Part shown: positions 18,822 through 27,206 of the stretch, piece after piece
Layout of the letters: every line of letters starts with the position of its first letter
How positions within the stretch are numbered: position 1 is the first letter of the stretch
Assembly: GCF_020616155.1 (NCBI RefSeq)
Contig: NZ_CP085530.1
Location: 1,115,501-1,179,500, forward strand
DNA length: 64,000 nt
From: Vogesella sp. XCS3
GTDB lineage: Bacteria; Pseudomonadota; Gammaproteobacteria; Burkholderiales; Chromobacteriaceae
Direction: 5' to 3'
Made by a program: the position numbers and the translations under genes
The notes under the pieces: generated by a model
The model's database searches: none
What the model was told of the DNA's origin: nothing
Seen by the model: the letters and a program-made list of their open reading frames with translations, nothing else

Positions 18822-19714
18822 GCACCAGCCTGCTGCTGGCCGCCGGCCTGCTGGCCGACCGCGCACTGGGCGAGCCCACGCGCTATCACCCGCTGGTGGG
18901 CTTTGGCCGCGCGGCCAACTGGCTGGAAAAACGGCTTAACGCCGGCCGCTGCCGCCTGCTGCGTGGTGCCGTGGCGTGGGCACTGCTGGTGCTGCCGCTA
19001 CCACTGCTGCTGGCCTGGGGGCTGGCACAGCTGCCCGCGCTGGCCGCCGGCATCCTCAGCGTGGCGGTGCTGTACTTTACCCTGGGCCGCCAGAGCCTGA
19101 TCGAGCACACCCGCCCCATTGCCGACGCGCTGCTGCAAGGCAAGCTGGCCGAGGCGCGGGCGCTGACCGCGCGCATTGTCAGCCGCGACCTCAGCCAGGC
19201 AGACGACAGCGCCATTACCCGCGCTGCCACCGAGTCGCTGCTGGAAAACGGCCACGACGCCGTGTTCGGCGCGCTGTTCTGGTTTGCCGTGGGTGGTGCG
19301 CCGGCCGCGCTGGCCTACCGCCTGGCCAACACGCTGGACGCGATGTGGGGCTACCGTAACGCGCGCTTCGAGCGCTTTGGCAAAACCGCCGCCCGCGCCG
19401 ACGACGTGCTGGGCTACGTGCCGTCGCGCCTCACAGCACTGGCCTACGCCCTAGCCGGCAACACCCGGCTGGCGCTGGCCTGCTGGCGCCAGCAAGCACC
19501 GCAGTGGGACAGCCCCAACGCCGGCCCGGTGATGGCTGCCGGCGCCGGTGCGCTGGGCGTGCAGCTGGGTGGCGCAGCCGTCTACCACGGCCAGCTGGAA
19601 GCGCGGCCGCAGCTGGGTGCAGGCCAGCACCCGCGCGCCGGCGACATCCGCCGCGCCGCGCAATTGATGGACCGCGCCATCGTGCTGTGGCTGCTGCTGG
19701 CGCTGCCGCTATGA
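18815..19714 (+). CDS. cbiB: adenosylcobinamide-phosphate synthase (CbiB/CobD)
   Basis: Inner-membrane protein of 299 residues that joins the aminopropanol arm to adenosylcobyrate. Family signatures are LLADRALGEPTRYHPLVGFG at the N-terminus, GRQSLIEHTRPI, the conserved RIVSRDLSQADDSAI, ESLLENGHDAVFGALFWF, and the late PQWDSPNAGPVMAAGAGAL. It overlaps cobB by seven bases and the aminotransferase gene by four. Its partner enzymes CobC (making the arm) and CobQ are in the same locus. Confidence 0.94.
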   Translation: MLSTSLLLAAGLLADRALGEPTRYHPLVGFGRAANWLEKRLNAGRCRLLRGAVAWALLVLPLPLLLAWGLAQLPALAAGILSVAVLYFTLGRQSLIEHTRPIADALLQGKLAEARALTARIVSRDLSQADDSAITRAATESLLENGHDAVFGALFWFAVGGAPAALAYRLANTLDAMWGYRNARFERFGKTAARADDVLGYVPSRLTALAYALAGNTRLALACWRQQAPQWDSPNAGPVMAAGAGALGVQLGGAAVYHGQLEARPQLGAGQHPRAGDIRRAAQLMDRAIVLWLLLALPL

Positions 19715-20721
19715 GTACCGCCCTGCGCCCCGTGCACGGTGGCAACCTGCTGCAAGCCGTCGCCCGCTTTGGCGGCACGCCCGAGCAATGGCTGGACCTG
19801 TCCGCCGCGCTGAACCCGCAGCCCTACCCGGCCCCGGCCACCGACCCAGCGCTGTGGTACACGCTGCCGCAGCCGGACGCCGCACTGCACACCGCCGCCT
19901 GCGCCTACTACGGTGCGGCCAAGCTGTTGCCGGTGGCCGGCAGCCAGGCCGCCATCCAGGCGCTGCCACGGCTGCGCGCCCCTGGCAGCGTGGCGGTAGC
20001 CCACCCCAGCTACGCCGAACACGGCTGGCGCTGGGCGCGCGCCGGGCACCAGGTAAGCCGCCACCAGCACGCCGAGCTGGCCGCACAGGCCGGCCAGGTG
20101 GACGTGCTGATCCTGTGCAACCCGGACAACCCCAGTGGCCAACGTTGGCCGCAACAAGCCGTGCTAGCCATGGCGGCGGCGCAAGCCGCGCGCGGCGGCT
20201 GGCTGGTGGTGGACGAAGCGTTTGCCGACGTGACGCCCGCGCTGTCGGTCACCGCCCACGCCGCCACGCAGCCCGGCCTGGTGGTGCTGCGCAGCCCCGG
20301 CAAGTTCTTTGGCCTGGCTGGCTTGCGGCTGGGTTTTGTCGCCGCCGCTGGCGACATCCTGCAGGCGCTGGACGACGAGCTGGGGCCGTGGACCATCCCC
20401 GCGCCGGTGGCACGCATCGCCACCGCCGCGCTGGCCGACCGTGCCTGGCAGGCCGCAGCACAGCAGCAGTTGGCCGCAGGGCATGCCCGCTTGATGGCCT
20501 TGCTGCAGGCGTACAGCCTGCCGGCCGACGGCTGCCTGCTGTTTGCTGGTGGCGCCTACGAGCAGGCCGCCGCCTTGCAACAGCACCTGGCGCGGCACCG
20601 CATCTGGTGCCGCCTGTTTACCGACCCGCAGCCCCGCTTCCGCCTGGGGCTGCCCGCCAGCGAGGCGCACTGGCAGCGCCTGGCCGCCGCGCTGGCCAGC
20701 TTTGCACCGGACACCCTATGA
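19711..20721 (+). CDS. cobC: threonine-phosphate decarboxylase (PLP aminotransferase fold)
   Basis: Fold-type I PLP enzyme of 336 residues, expected to make (R)-1-aminopropan-2-ol phosphate, the arm added by CbiB (called CobC or CobD in different schemes). The start is ATG 19711 (MSTALRPVHGGNLLQAVARF), and the early HGGN is typical of this subgroup. Other marks are LILCNPDNPSGQ, VVDEAF, the PLP lysine in LRSPGKFFGLAGLRLGF, and a C-terminal FRLGLP with the carboxylate-binding arginine. It overlaps both neighbours by ATGA. Confidence 0.9.
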   Translation: MSTALRPVHGGNLLQAVARFGGTPEQWLDLSAALNPQPYPAPATDPALWYTLPQPDAALHTAACAYYGAAKLLPVAGSQAAIQALPRLRAPGSVAVAHPSYAEHGWRWARAGHQVSRHQHAELAAQAGQVDVLILCNPDNPSGQRWPQQAVLAMAAAQAARGGWLVVDEAFADVTPALSVTAHAATQPGLVVLRSPGKFFGLAGLRLGFVAAAGDILQALDDELGPWTIPAPVARIATAALADRAWQAAAQQQLAAGHARLMALLQAYSLPADGCLLFAGGAYEQAAALQQHLARHRIWCRLFTDPQPRFRLGLPASEAHWQRLAAALASFAPDTL

Positions 20722-21614
20722 AACCCATTGCCCTCGCCCTGGCCTGCACGCTGGCGCTGTCTGCCACCCCCGCCAGCGCGGCACCCATCACCGTCACCGA
20801 CGACCAGGGTCAAACGCTCACCCTGCCCGCCCCGGCCAAACGCGTGATCAGCCTGGCACCGCACGTTACCGAGCTGATCTACGCCGCTGGCGGCGGCAGC
20901 CGGCTGATTGCCGCCGACGCCAACAGCAACTACCCGCCCGCCGCGCAGGCGCTGCCACAGGTGGGCAGCTTTCGCGGTATCGATATTGAACGCGTGATTG
21001 CCGCCAAGCCGGATCTGATGATTGTGTGGCTGCACGGCCCGGCCGAAAAACAGCTGGCGCAGCTCAGGGCGCTGGGCATCCCCATGTATTACAGCGAGCC
21101 CAAACACCTGGCCGACATCCCCGCCAGCCTGCGCAAGCTGGGCACGCTGCTGGGCAGCAGTGCCGTAGCCGAGCAAAGCGCACGGCAGTTTGATACCGAG
21201 CTGGCCGCGCTGCGCCGCCAGTACGCCGGCAAGCCCAAGCTGCGCGTGTTCTACCAGGTGTGGCACAAGCCGCTGTACACGCTAAGCGGCCAGCACATCG
21301 TGAACGACGCCATCGAGCTGTGCGGCGGCCAGAACATTTTTGCCCAGCTGCCGATACCTGCCCCGGTGGTGAGTGAGGAGTCGGTGATTGCGGCCAACCC
21401 GCAGGTGATGCTGGCCGCCGGCATGAAAAAGCAAGACGACCTGCAGGCGCGCTGGGCCGGCATCAACGCCATTGCCGCCGTGCAGTACAAGCAGCAATAC
21501 CAGATCGACAGTGACATCCTCAACCGCCCCACCCCGCGCTTTCTGCAAGGCACCCGCGCCGTGTGCCGCAGCCTGGACGCGGCACGGGCGGTGTACGCGA
21601 AAGTGAACCCATGA
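20718..21614 (+). CDS. btuF: periplasmic cobalamin-binding protein
   Basis: Class III (helical-backbone) binding protein of 298 residues with a clear signal peptide (MKPIALALACTLALSATPASA). RVISLAPHVTELIYAAGG is the BtuF/TroA-type first-lobe motif, and VGSFRGIDIERVIAAKPDLMIVW follows. It should capture B12 in the periplasm and hand it to BtuCD, although it lies eight kilobases from btuC within the same regulated locus. The start overlaps the aminotransferase stop (ATGA). Confidence 0.9.
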   Translation: MKPIALALACTLALSATPASAAPITVTDDQGQTLTLPAPAKRVISLAPHVTELIYAAGGGSRLIAADANSNYPPAAQALPQVGSFRGIDIERVIAAKPDLMIVWLHGPAEKQLAQLRALGIPMYYSEPKHLADIPASLRKLGTLLGSSAVAEQSARQFDTELAALRRQYAGKPKLRVFYQVWHKPLYTLSGQHIVNDAIELCGGQNIFAQLPIPAPVVSEESVIAANPQVMLAAGMKKQDDLQARWAGINAIAAVQYKQQYQIDSDILNRPTPRFLQGTRAVCRSLDAARAVYAKVNP

Positions 21615-22444
21615 TCCACACCACACCGCATTACCACCGCATTGCCTGCCTGTGCACCGAGGCAGTGGAAACCCTGTACCTGCTGGGTGCCGAAGACCTG
21701 GTGGCCGGCATTTCCGGCTTTACCGTCTACCCGCCCGAGGCACGCCAGCAAAAGCCCAAGATCAGCGGTTTTTCCAGCGGCAAGCTGGAAAAAATCCTGG
21801 CGGTAGAACCCGACCTGGTGGTGGGCTACTCCAGCCTGCAAAGCGACATGCTCAAAGAAGTGGCAGAAGCCGGCGTGGACATCCTGCACTTCAACCACCA
21901 CAGCGTAGACGGCGTGCTGCGCATGGTGCGCGTGCTGGGCAGCCTTACCGGCCGCCGCCACGCCGCCGAGCTGCTGTGCGAGCAGCTGGAAGGCCAGATC
22001 AGCGCCGCCCGCCTGGAAACCGCCGCCCGCGACGCCGCCGGCCTGCCCCGCCCGCTGGTGTATTTCGAGGAATGGCACGACCCCATCATCAGCGGCATCG
22101 GCTGGGTGGGCGAGCTGATCGCGCTGGCCGGCGGCCGCGACGCCTTTGCCGAGCTGGCCGGCCACGCCCGCGCCAAGGAACGCATCGTGGCCGACCCGCA
22201 AACCGTGGTAGACCGCCAGCCGGACCTGATGGTAGGCAGCTGGTGCGGCAAGCGCTTCCGCCCCGAAACGGTACTGGAGCGCGACGGCTGGCAGCACGTA
22301 CCCGCGGTGCGCAACGCCGAACGCGGCCATATCATCGAGATCAAGTCGGCTGACATCCTGGCACCCGGCCCCACGCTGATTACGCGTGGACTGCCGCAGC
22401 TGCAGGCGCTGATTCGCCAGTGGCACGAAGACCGCGCCGGCTAA
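21611..22444 (+). CDS. second BtuF/TroA-like protein, no signal peptide
   Basis: A 277-residue relative of class III binding proteins (RIACLCTEAVETLYLLGAEDLVAGISGFTVYP; KISGFSSGKLEKILAVEPDLVVGYS). The start overlaps the btuF stop (ATGA) and nothing hydrophobic lies at the N-terminus, so it is probably cytoplasmic. An upstream start inside btuF would add MPQPGRGTGG-like residues with no signal character either. Possible roles are corrinoid handling or storage in the cytosol; function is unknown. Conserved YFEEWHDPIISGIGWVGEL suggests a specific ligand pocket. Confidence 0.78.
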   Translation: MIHTTPHYHRIACLCTEAVETLYLLGAEDLVAGISGFTVYPPEARQQKPKISGFSSGKLEKILAVEPDLVVGYSSLQSDMLKEVAEAGVDILHFNHHSVDGVLRMVRVLGSLTGRRHAAELLCEQLEGQISAARLETAARDAAGLPRPLVYFEEWHDPIISGIGWVGELIALAGGRDAFAELAGHARAKERIVADPQTVVDRQPDLMVGSWCGKRFRPETVLERDGWQHVPAVRNAERGHIIEIKSADILAPGPTLITRGLPQLQALIRQWHEDRAG

Positions 22445-22480
22445 CCGCGCTTTGGCCACGAGGCTGCGAGTAACAGCTCG

Positions 22481-22626
22481 GCCACGAAAAACACGAAAAG
22501 GAATAAGCGCCATACCTACCCAGGCATCTGCCTGAGGCGGTTTCCGTTGCGGCACAGCTGTGTGCCATGGCACTGGCAAGCCAAGCCTGGCGTTTTATTT
22601 TTGTGTTCTTTGGTGGGTTTCGTGGC
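22481..22626. repeat. CCACGAAA-bordered repeat, copy 3
   Basis: Begins GCCACGAAAAACACGAAA and ends GGTGGGTTTCGTGGC. Same border design as the copies before cobB, but with a different core. Confidence 0.7.
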
Positions 22627-22646
22627 TAATGCCTTTGGATACAAAC

Positions 22647-22792
22647 CCCACGAAACGCACAAAAAAAGATGAAAACCGTGTACGCCCTCACTTGAGCCTG
22701 AAACGGTTTGCGATGGCAGTAGCGCTACGGTGATGGCTTTGGCAGCCCAAGCCACCCGTTTTACTTTCGTGCTTTTTCGTGGATTTCGTGGC
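22647..22792. repeat. CCACGAAA-bordered repeat, copy 4
   Basis: Begins CCCCACGAAACGCAC and ends TTTTTCGTGGATTTCGTGGC. It is in tandem with copy 3, and a common GCTAATGCCTTTG follows each right border. Confidence 0.7.
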
Positions 22793-22803
22793 TAATGCCT
22801 TTG

Positions 22804-22872
22804 ACTACGAAACCCACCAAACGCCAGAGCAGCTGCCCGTTTTGCTTTCGTGTTTTCCGTGGATTTCGTGGC
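22804..22872. repeat. CCACGAAA-bordered repeat, short copy 5
   Basis: Shorter unit from CTACGAAACCCACCAAA to TTCCGTGGATTTCGTGGC, ending about 30 bases before cobQ. With copies 3 and 4 it fills the 459-base gap between the second binding protein and cobQ; no gene is visible there. Confidence 0.65.
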
Positions 22873-22903
22873 AAAAATCCTCTTTATCGATCAGGAAACC
22901 CAC

Positions 22904-24370
22904 ATGCCCGCCCAACCCTGGCCCTTCCCCACGCTGATGGTGCAAGGCTGCACCTCGGACGCCGGCAAAAGCACGGTGGTGGCCGCGCTGTGCCGCCTGC
23001 TGGCCGACGCCGGCTACCGCGTCGCCCCGTTCAAACCGCAAAACATGGCGCTGAACAGCGCGGTGACCGAAGACGGCGGCGAGATCGGCCGCGCCCAGGC
23101 GCTGCAAGCCATCGCCGCCCGCGTGGCGCCGCATACCGACATGAACCCGGTGCTGCTCAAACCCAGCAGCGACACCGGCGCCCAGGTCATCATCCACGGC
23201 AAGGTGCGCGCCGACATGAACGCGCGCGACTACCACCAGTACAAAACCACCGCCATGGCCGCCGTGCTGCAGTCCTACCAGCGGCTGCAGGCGCAGTACG
23301 ACGTGGTGATGGTGGAAGGCGCCGGCAGCCCCGCCGAGATCAACCTGCGCGACCGCGACATCGCCAATATGGGCTTTGCCGAAGCAGTGGACTGCCCGGT
23401 GATTCTGGTGGCCGACATCGACAAGGGCGGCGTGTTTGCCCACCTGGTAGGTACGCTGGACTGCCTGAGCGACAGCGAACGCGCCCGCGTGGTGGGCTTT
23501 GTCATCAACAAGTTTCGCGGCGACATCAGCCTGCTGCAAGACGGGCTGGACTGGCTGGAAGCCAAAACCGGCAAGCCGGTGCTGGCGGTGCTGCCCATGC
23601 TGCACGGCCTGATGCTGGACGCCGAAGACGCGGTGCAAAGCCAGCAGCAGCGCGGCGACTTCAACATCGTGGTGCCGGTGCTGCCGCGCATCAGCAACCA
23701 TACCGACTTCGACGCCCTGCGCGCCCACCCCGGCGTGAACCTGCACTTTGTCGGCCCCGACGCGCCCAAGCCGCCAGCCGACCTGGTGATCCTGCCCGGC
23801 AGCAAAAACACCCGCGCCGATCTCGCCTTTCTGCAGGCGCACGGTTGGCCGCCCTACCTGCAACGCCACCTGCGTTACGGCGGCCGCCTGCTGGGCATCT
23901 GCGGCGGCTACCAGATGCTGGGCCGCCACATCCACGACCCGCTGGGCGTAGAAGGCGCCCCCGGCAGCAGCACCGGCCTGGGCTACCTCGACATCGACAC
24001 CACACTGGCCGCCGACAAAACGCTAACGCGGCGCGAAGGCCGCTTTGTGAACGCCGACGCGGCAGTAAGCGGCTACGAAATCCACATGGGCGTCAGCCAC
24101 GGGCCGGACTGCGAACGGCCGGTATTCCAGCTGAACGACGGCAGCGTGGACGGCGCCGTCAGCCCCGACGGCGCGGTGATGGGCAGCTACCTGCACGGCC
24201 TGTTCGACCACCCGCAAGCCGGCGGCGCATTGCTGCACTGGGCTGGCATGCATCATGCAAATGGGGTAGATTTGTCGAAATTGCGTGACAACAGCCTGAA
24301 CCGCCTGGCCGCCAGCAGCCAGCCACTGCTGGACGCGCTGCAACGGCTGCCGCGCTGGCGTACACCGTAG
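22904..24370 (+). CDS. cobQ: cobyric acid synthase
   Basis: Amidates the b, d, e and g side chains of adenosylcobyrinate a,c-diamide, using glutamine and ATP. The protein is 488 residues from ATG 22904, with AGGAAA upstream. The N-terminal domain has [28 protein letters not shown] and [12 protein letters not shown]. The glutaminase domain has [11 protein letters not shown], the nucleophile cysteine in [12 protein letters not shown], and the histidine in GSYLHGLFD. The open frame continues upstream into repeat 5 (FSVDFVAK), which should not be annotated as protein. The stop codon lies inside the left arm of a downstream inverted repeat. Confidence 0.95.
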   Translation: MPAQPWPFPTLMVQGCTSDAGKSTVVAALCRLLADAGYRVAPFKPQNMALNSAVTEDGGEIGRAQALQAIAARVAPHTDMNPVLLKPSSDTGAQVIIHGKVRADMNARDYHQYKTTAMAAVLQSYQRLQAQYDVVMVEGAGSPAEINLRDRDIANMGFAEAVDCPVILVADIDKGGVFAHLVGTLDCLSDSERARVVGFVINKFRGDISLLQDGLDWLEAKTGKPVLAVLPMLHGLMLDAEDAVQSQQQRGDFNIVVPVLPRISNHTDFDALRAHPGVNLHFVGPDAPKPPADLVILPGSKNTRADLAFLQAHGWPPYLQRHLRYGGRLLGICGGYQMLGRHIHDPLGVEGAPGSSTGLGYLDIDTTLAADKTLTRREGRFVNADAAVSGYEIHMGVSHGPDCERPVFQLNDGSVDGAVSPDGAVMGSYLHGLFDHPQAGGALLHWAGMHHANGVDLSKLRDNSLNRLAASSQPLLDALQRLPRWRTP

Positions 24371-24457
24371 GGTGGGCTAAGCAAAGCGTGCTCACCAAAG
24401 CAGCAGCATGCGATGGAAATGTGGTGGGCATGGCCTGCCGGCCTTAGCCCACCCTAC
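24367..24457. repeat. 91-bp inverted-repeat element overlapping cobQ stop
   Basis: Perfect 15-base ends GTAGGGTGGGCTAAG / CTTAGCCCACCCTAC around a non-coding core. The TAG in the left arm is the cobQ stop codon. Its size and structure suit a REP/MITE-like mobile repeat. Confidence 0.75.
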
Positions 24458-24483
24458 AGGCTACTGAACAGGCCGCTCTTGGG

Positions 24484-24599
24484 TAGGTTGGCGCTGAACA
24501 AAGTGAAGCCCAACGCCGATCACGTGATTTACAACCAAAGGGCTTGGTAATGTTGCTTGCGCGGCAAACGTTGTGCTTCGCAAGCTCAGTCCGACCTAC
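24484..24599. repeat. second inverted-repeat element (GTAGGT...ACCTAC)
   Basis: Bordered by GTAGGTTGG and CCGACCTAC, with internal CTGAACAAAGTGAAGCCCAAC and CTTCGCAAGCTCAG. These words are common in intergenic repeats of many proteobacteria. A decayed relative of its left part lies at 25862-25895. Confidence 0.6.
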
Positions 24600-24600
24600 A

Positions 24601-24775
24601 GGCTGGCATGCATAATTCAAATAGGATAGATTTATCGGCATTGCGTGACAACCGCCAGCCTGCCCGCAGCAGACTGCTCTGCAGCGGCTGCCTCGCTGAC
24701 ACACACCATAGAGTGGGCGAAGCAAGGCTTACCCACAAGCAAGCATAATACGATGGGGAAATGATGGACATGACC
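24601..24775 (+). pseudogene. decayed duplicate of the cobQ 3' end
   Basis: Aligns with 24241-24435: the last cobQ codons plus part of the 91-bp repeat. In the first 50 bases 43 match. The coding trace reads AGMHNSNRIDLSALRDN against [17 protein letters not shown] in cobQ; it then drifts with small deletions and has no start. It is a tandem-duplication relic, not a gene. Together with the two repeats it fills the 494-base gap after cobQ. Confidence 0.75.
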
Positions 24776-24864
24776 TTCATGCTTTTGCCCACACAGCTTA
24801 CCGTAATCTTTTTAGGTCACAATCCTACAATAAATTCTTACAACCTACACTTCCAATATTGCAC

Positions 24865-25848
24865 ATGCCTAATTTAACCTTTTCAGATTACCTAAGCACA
24901 ATTGGGATTGGTATCAGTCTTCTATTCGGGCTTTGGGGCATATACCTCGCATTACGACGCACAAAATACCCCGCCAAAATTACTTTCATCCGCGAGCAGA
25001 CCGTCTCTCTATTGGACGATTTTGCCACCCACATCCCGAATCTATCCATCCTTTACAAGGATCAGACAATTAATAAGAATATTTATCTATTAAGCGGACA
25101 CCTAGTTAACAATGGCAATATTGACATTTCACCAGAAATGATCGAAAGACCGCTCTGCTGCATTCTCCCAGCGGGATGCTCTTGGCTAGAATTTAAAATA
25201 ACTGGTACCTCCCAAAGTCTTCGAGCAGAAGGCTTCATAGATGATGAAAGAAACTTGAACATAGAATTCGGATTATTTCGGCGAGATGAAAATTTTTCAT
25301 TTCAAGCACTAGTCTTAGCAAGTTCTGATTACACTCAAAAAAAACCGGCCTCTCTAACCGGGGCTCTTCTATGGAAGCATCGAATCAAAGATCTTGACTA
25401 CATAGGAACCACAACCATCCCCGAACCTGACACCAGATCGCCAATGTCATGGACCCTAAAGGGCCTCCTTCTGATAGCTATGATAATAAACCTATCGATG
25501 GGATTATCTATGATAAGTGGATTTGGCCCAATGGGCGCCTTACCATCAATTGCTTATGAGAGAATTACAAATAACAAAAAAACCATTGTCACACTAACTC
25601 CACATCGAGATGGAATAACTACAATAAGAGAAATTGAAACAGGAAATGAACAACGCGTCCACCTTAGTGACTATACAAGAAGTACATCATTAAAACCCAT
25701 ATATAGAGAAAATATAGATGAGAAAAACCCCACTGTCCTAGTTGGAATTTTTATGACAATAGCATCCATCGTCCTTTTTGGGAGCACATTCTCAAGTAAT
25801 ATAAAACGCTTCCGATTTAGAAAGATTATTGCCAATACGATAAAATAA
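24865..25848 (+). CDS. AT-rich hypothetical membrane protein
   Basis: A 327-residue protein of unknown function from ATG 24865 (MPNLTFSDYLSTIGIGISLLFG). Base and codon use differ sharply from the neighbours: it is AT-rich with many ATA and AAA codons, so recent transfer is likely. There is one hydrophobic helix near 12-30, a soluble middle part (30-195), a helix pair around 200-222 (LKGLLLIAMIINLSMGLSMI) and a last helix near 290-310 (VGIFMTIASIVLFGSTF) before a basic tail. No enzyme motif was recognised. It is flanked by traces of the same repeat family (24484-24530 and 25862-25895). Confidence 0.7.
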   Translation: MPNLTFSDYLSTIGIGISLLFGLWGIYLALRRTKYPAKITFIREQTVSLLDDFATHIPNLSILYKDQTINKNIYLLSGHLVNNGNIDISPEMIERPLCCILPAGCSWLEFKITGTSQSLRAEGFIDDERNLNIEFGLFRRDENFSFQALVLASSDYTQKKPASLTGALLWKHRIKDLDYIGTTTIPEPDTRSPMSWTLKGLLLIAMIINLSMGLSMISGFGPMGALPSIAYERITNNKKTIVTLTPHRDGITTIREIETGNEQRVHLSDYTRSTSLKPIYRENIDEKNPTVLVGIFMTIASIVLFGSTFSSNIKRFRFRKIIANTIK

Positions 25849-25861
25849 ACCAAGCACAGTA

Positions 25862-25895
25862 GTTTGAGCTAAATGAAATGAAGCCCAACGTTTAT
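25862..25895. repeat. decayed copy of GTGAAGCCCAAC repeat
   Basis: Reads GTTTGAGCTAAATGAAATG then AAGCCCAACG. It is a worn relative of 24487-24522 in the same orientation on the other side of the AT-rich gene. Confidence 0.5.
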
Positions 25896-26003
25896 CGCGC
25901 ACCTGTTGTTGCGCGCACTGAATGTTTTTCGCCGCACTACGGTTACCATTTGGGTTCTCAACACTCAGGGCAAATACGCCGCACTTGATCTTTGCCCGCA
26001 ATA

Positions 26004-26046
26004 ACAAAGTTGGCCGCAAACCGTCATGGCGTGCGGCCAACCTTGT
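26004..26046. repeat. hairpin of two facing AGGTTGGCCGCA words
   Basis: The left arm AAGTTGGCCGCA (one mismatch) faces the exact right arm TGCGGCCAACCT across a 13-base loop. Matching outer bases ACAA/TTGT lengthen the stem, and TTT follows. It lies in the 314-base gap before the metallopeptidase gene, which otherwise shows only the repeat trace at 25862. It may double as a terminator. Confidence 0.8.
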
Positions 26047-26162
26047 TTAATCGACAGCCACGCCCCGCAGGGCGGCGCTTGATGTACGGCAATATGTCAC
26101 GCTGCCTGTGCGGCATACTTCAGCCACCTTATTACCCACCTGCACCACCGGTGCCCAACACC

Positions 26163-26882
26163 ATGCCGATTTCTGTACAACGCCCGCTGGCGGCGCTGCT
26201 TGCCGCAGCGTTGCTCGCCACTGCCCTGCCCGCCCTGGCGCAGCCGGGGCCGGCTAGCGCTTGCCTGTTTATCCATCACGCCGGCCTGCATACGCTGCCC
26301 GATGGCAGCCTGAGCGACGACGCCTCACCCGCTGCGCAGCTGCGCTACAGCCAGCTACTGCGCGAGGCCAGGCAGCGCATTAGCGATACGTTTGGTGCGC
26401 CGCAGGCCAGCCCGCTGGTGGTGTTCTTTTCGCAACCGCAGGGTTTTGGCCGCTACCGGCTGAACGCGGTGGGGAGTGCGCAGTTTATTGGCAGCCGCGC
26501 CTGCCTGCTGATGGGCCCCCTGGGGCACAATGTGGATGCGTTGGCGCACGAGCTGGTACACGCCGAAATCCACCACCGCACCGGTGCGCTGAAACGCTGG
26601 CTGCAGCTGCCCACCTGGTTTGACGAGGGCGTGGCGATGCAGGTGGATTACCGCCCGCGCTACACGCTGCCGGCAGACGATGCGGCCAAGGCCAGCGAGG
26701 TAAGGCAGCTGAACAGCTTTGGCGCTTTCTTTGCTGGTGACGAGCAAACGGTGGTGCGCAACTACGCCCGCGCCCGCCACGAGGCGGCCGGCTGGCTGGC
26801 CAGCACCGGGCGCCACACGCTGTACCAGCGCCTGGCGCGCATGCAGGCGGGCGAGTCGTTTGCCGAGATCAGCGTGCCGTAA
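26163..26882 (+). CDS. secreted zinc metallopeptidase-like protein (HExxH)
   Basis: A 239-residue protein with a signal peptide (MPISVQRPLAALLAAALLAT...ALA, cleaved near 26). The zinc motif is HELVH at 129-133, with a likely third ligand E155 in TWFDEGVAMQVD, the gluzincin or MA-like spacing. It is therefore probably a periplasmic or exported peptidase, or an inactive relative; the substrate is unknown. It starts at ATG 26163. An upstream in-frame start would place 29 non-signal residues first and overlap the intergenic region. Confidence 0.75.
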   Translation: MPISVQRPLAALLAAALLATALPALAQPGPASACLFIHHAGLHTLPDGSLSDDASPAAQLRYSQLLREARQRISDTFGAPQASPLVVFFSQPQGFGRYRLNAVGSAQFIGSRACLLMGPLGHNVDALAHELVHAEIHHRTGALKRWLQLPTWFDEGVAMQVDYRPRYTLPADDAAKASEVRQLNSFGAFFAGDEQTVVRNYARARHEAAGWLASTGRHTLYQRLARMQAGESFAEISVP

Positions 26883-26961
26883 AAGCCGGCATGGCTGCCA
26901 TGCCGGAGGTAGCCGGCACCTTGGCCGCAGCGGGTAACGCCGGCATGCGGACATCAGCACC

Positions 26962-26997
26962 GCAACCCGGGTAAGGCGTCGCCGCATCCGGGCTTGC
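26962..26997. repeat. REP-like repeat
   Basis: CCCGGGTAAGGCGTCGCCGCATCCGGG type palindrome, in the opposite orientation to the unit at 27037. It resembles REP units (CCGGATGCGGCG...CTTATCCGG) in layout. Confidence 0.65.
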
Positions 26998-27036
26998 CGC
27001 CAGCGCCCGTGCAAGTCGGCCAAGTTTTACCCCCAT

Positions 27037-27065
27037 CCCCGGATGCGCCGTTGGCTTATCCGGGC
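27037..27065. repeat. REP-like repeat
   Basis: CCCCGGATGCGCCG then TTGGCTTATCCGGGC. The same unit occurs inverted at 46116-46144, and a relative at 26962. With the hairpin at 27115 it fills the 324-base gap between the metallopeptidase and the lipoprotein gene. Confidence 0.7.
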
Positions 27066-27114
27066 TACGCGCCACATTCAACCCAAGCCAAGGCGCCGTA
27101 TTCGCCCCGCCAGC

Positions 27115-27161
27115 AAACAAGGTTGGCCGCATGCCGTGATGGCGTGCGGCCAACCTTGTTT
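27115..27161. repeat. hairpin of two exact facing AGGTTGGCCGCA words
   Basis: AGGTTGGCCGCA at 27120-27131 and its exact complement at 27145-27156, with extra pairing AAACA/TGTTT outside and GCC/GGC inside. The long stem plus a T-run makes it a plausible bidirectional terminator between converging genes. Confidence 0.85.
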
Positions 27162-27206
27162 TGTGTGCGAGCGCCGCAGCGCAGCGGCCCAGACACCCGC
27201 ACCGGC

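Noticed and set aside
22805..23935. Long minus-strand frame across cobQ
   Set aside because: Antisense shadow of cobQ with low-complexity His/Gln/Ala content, as for other minus-strand frames in this GC-rich operon.
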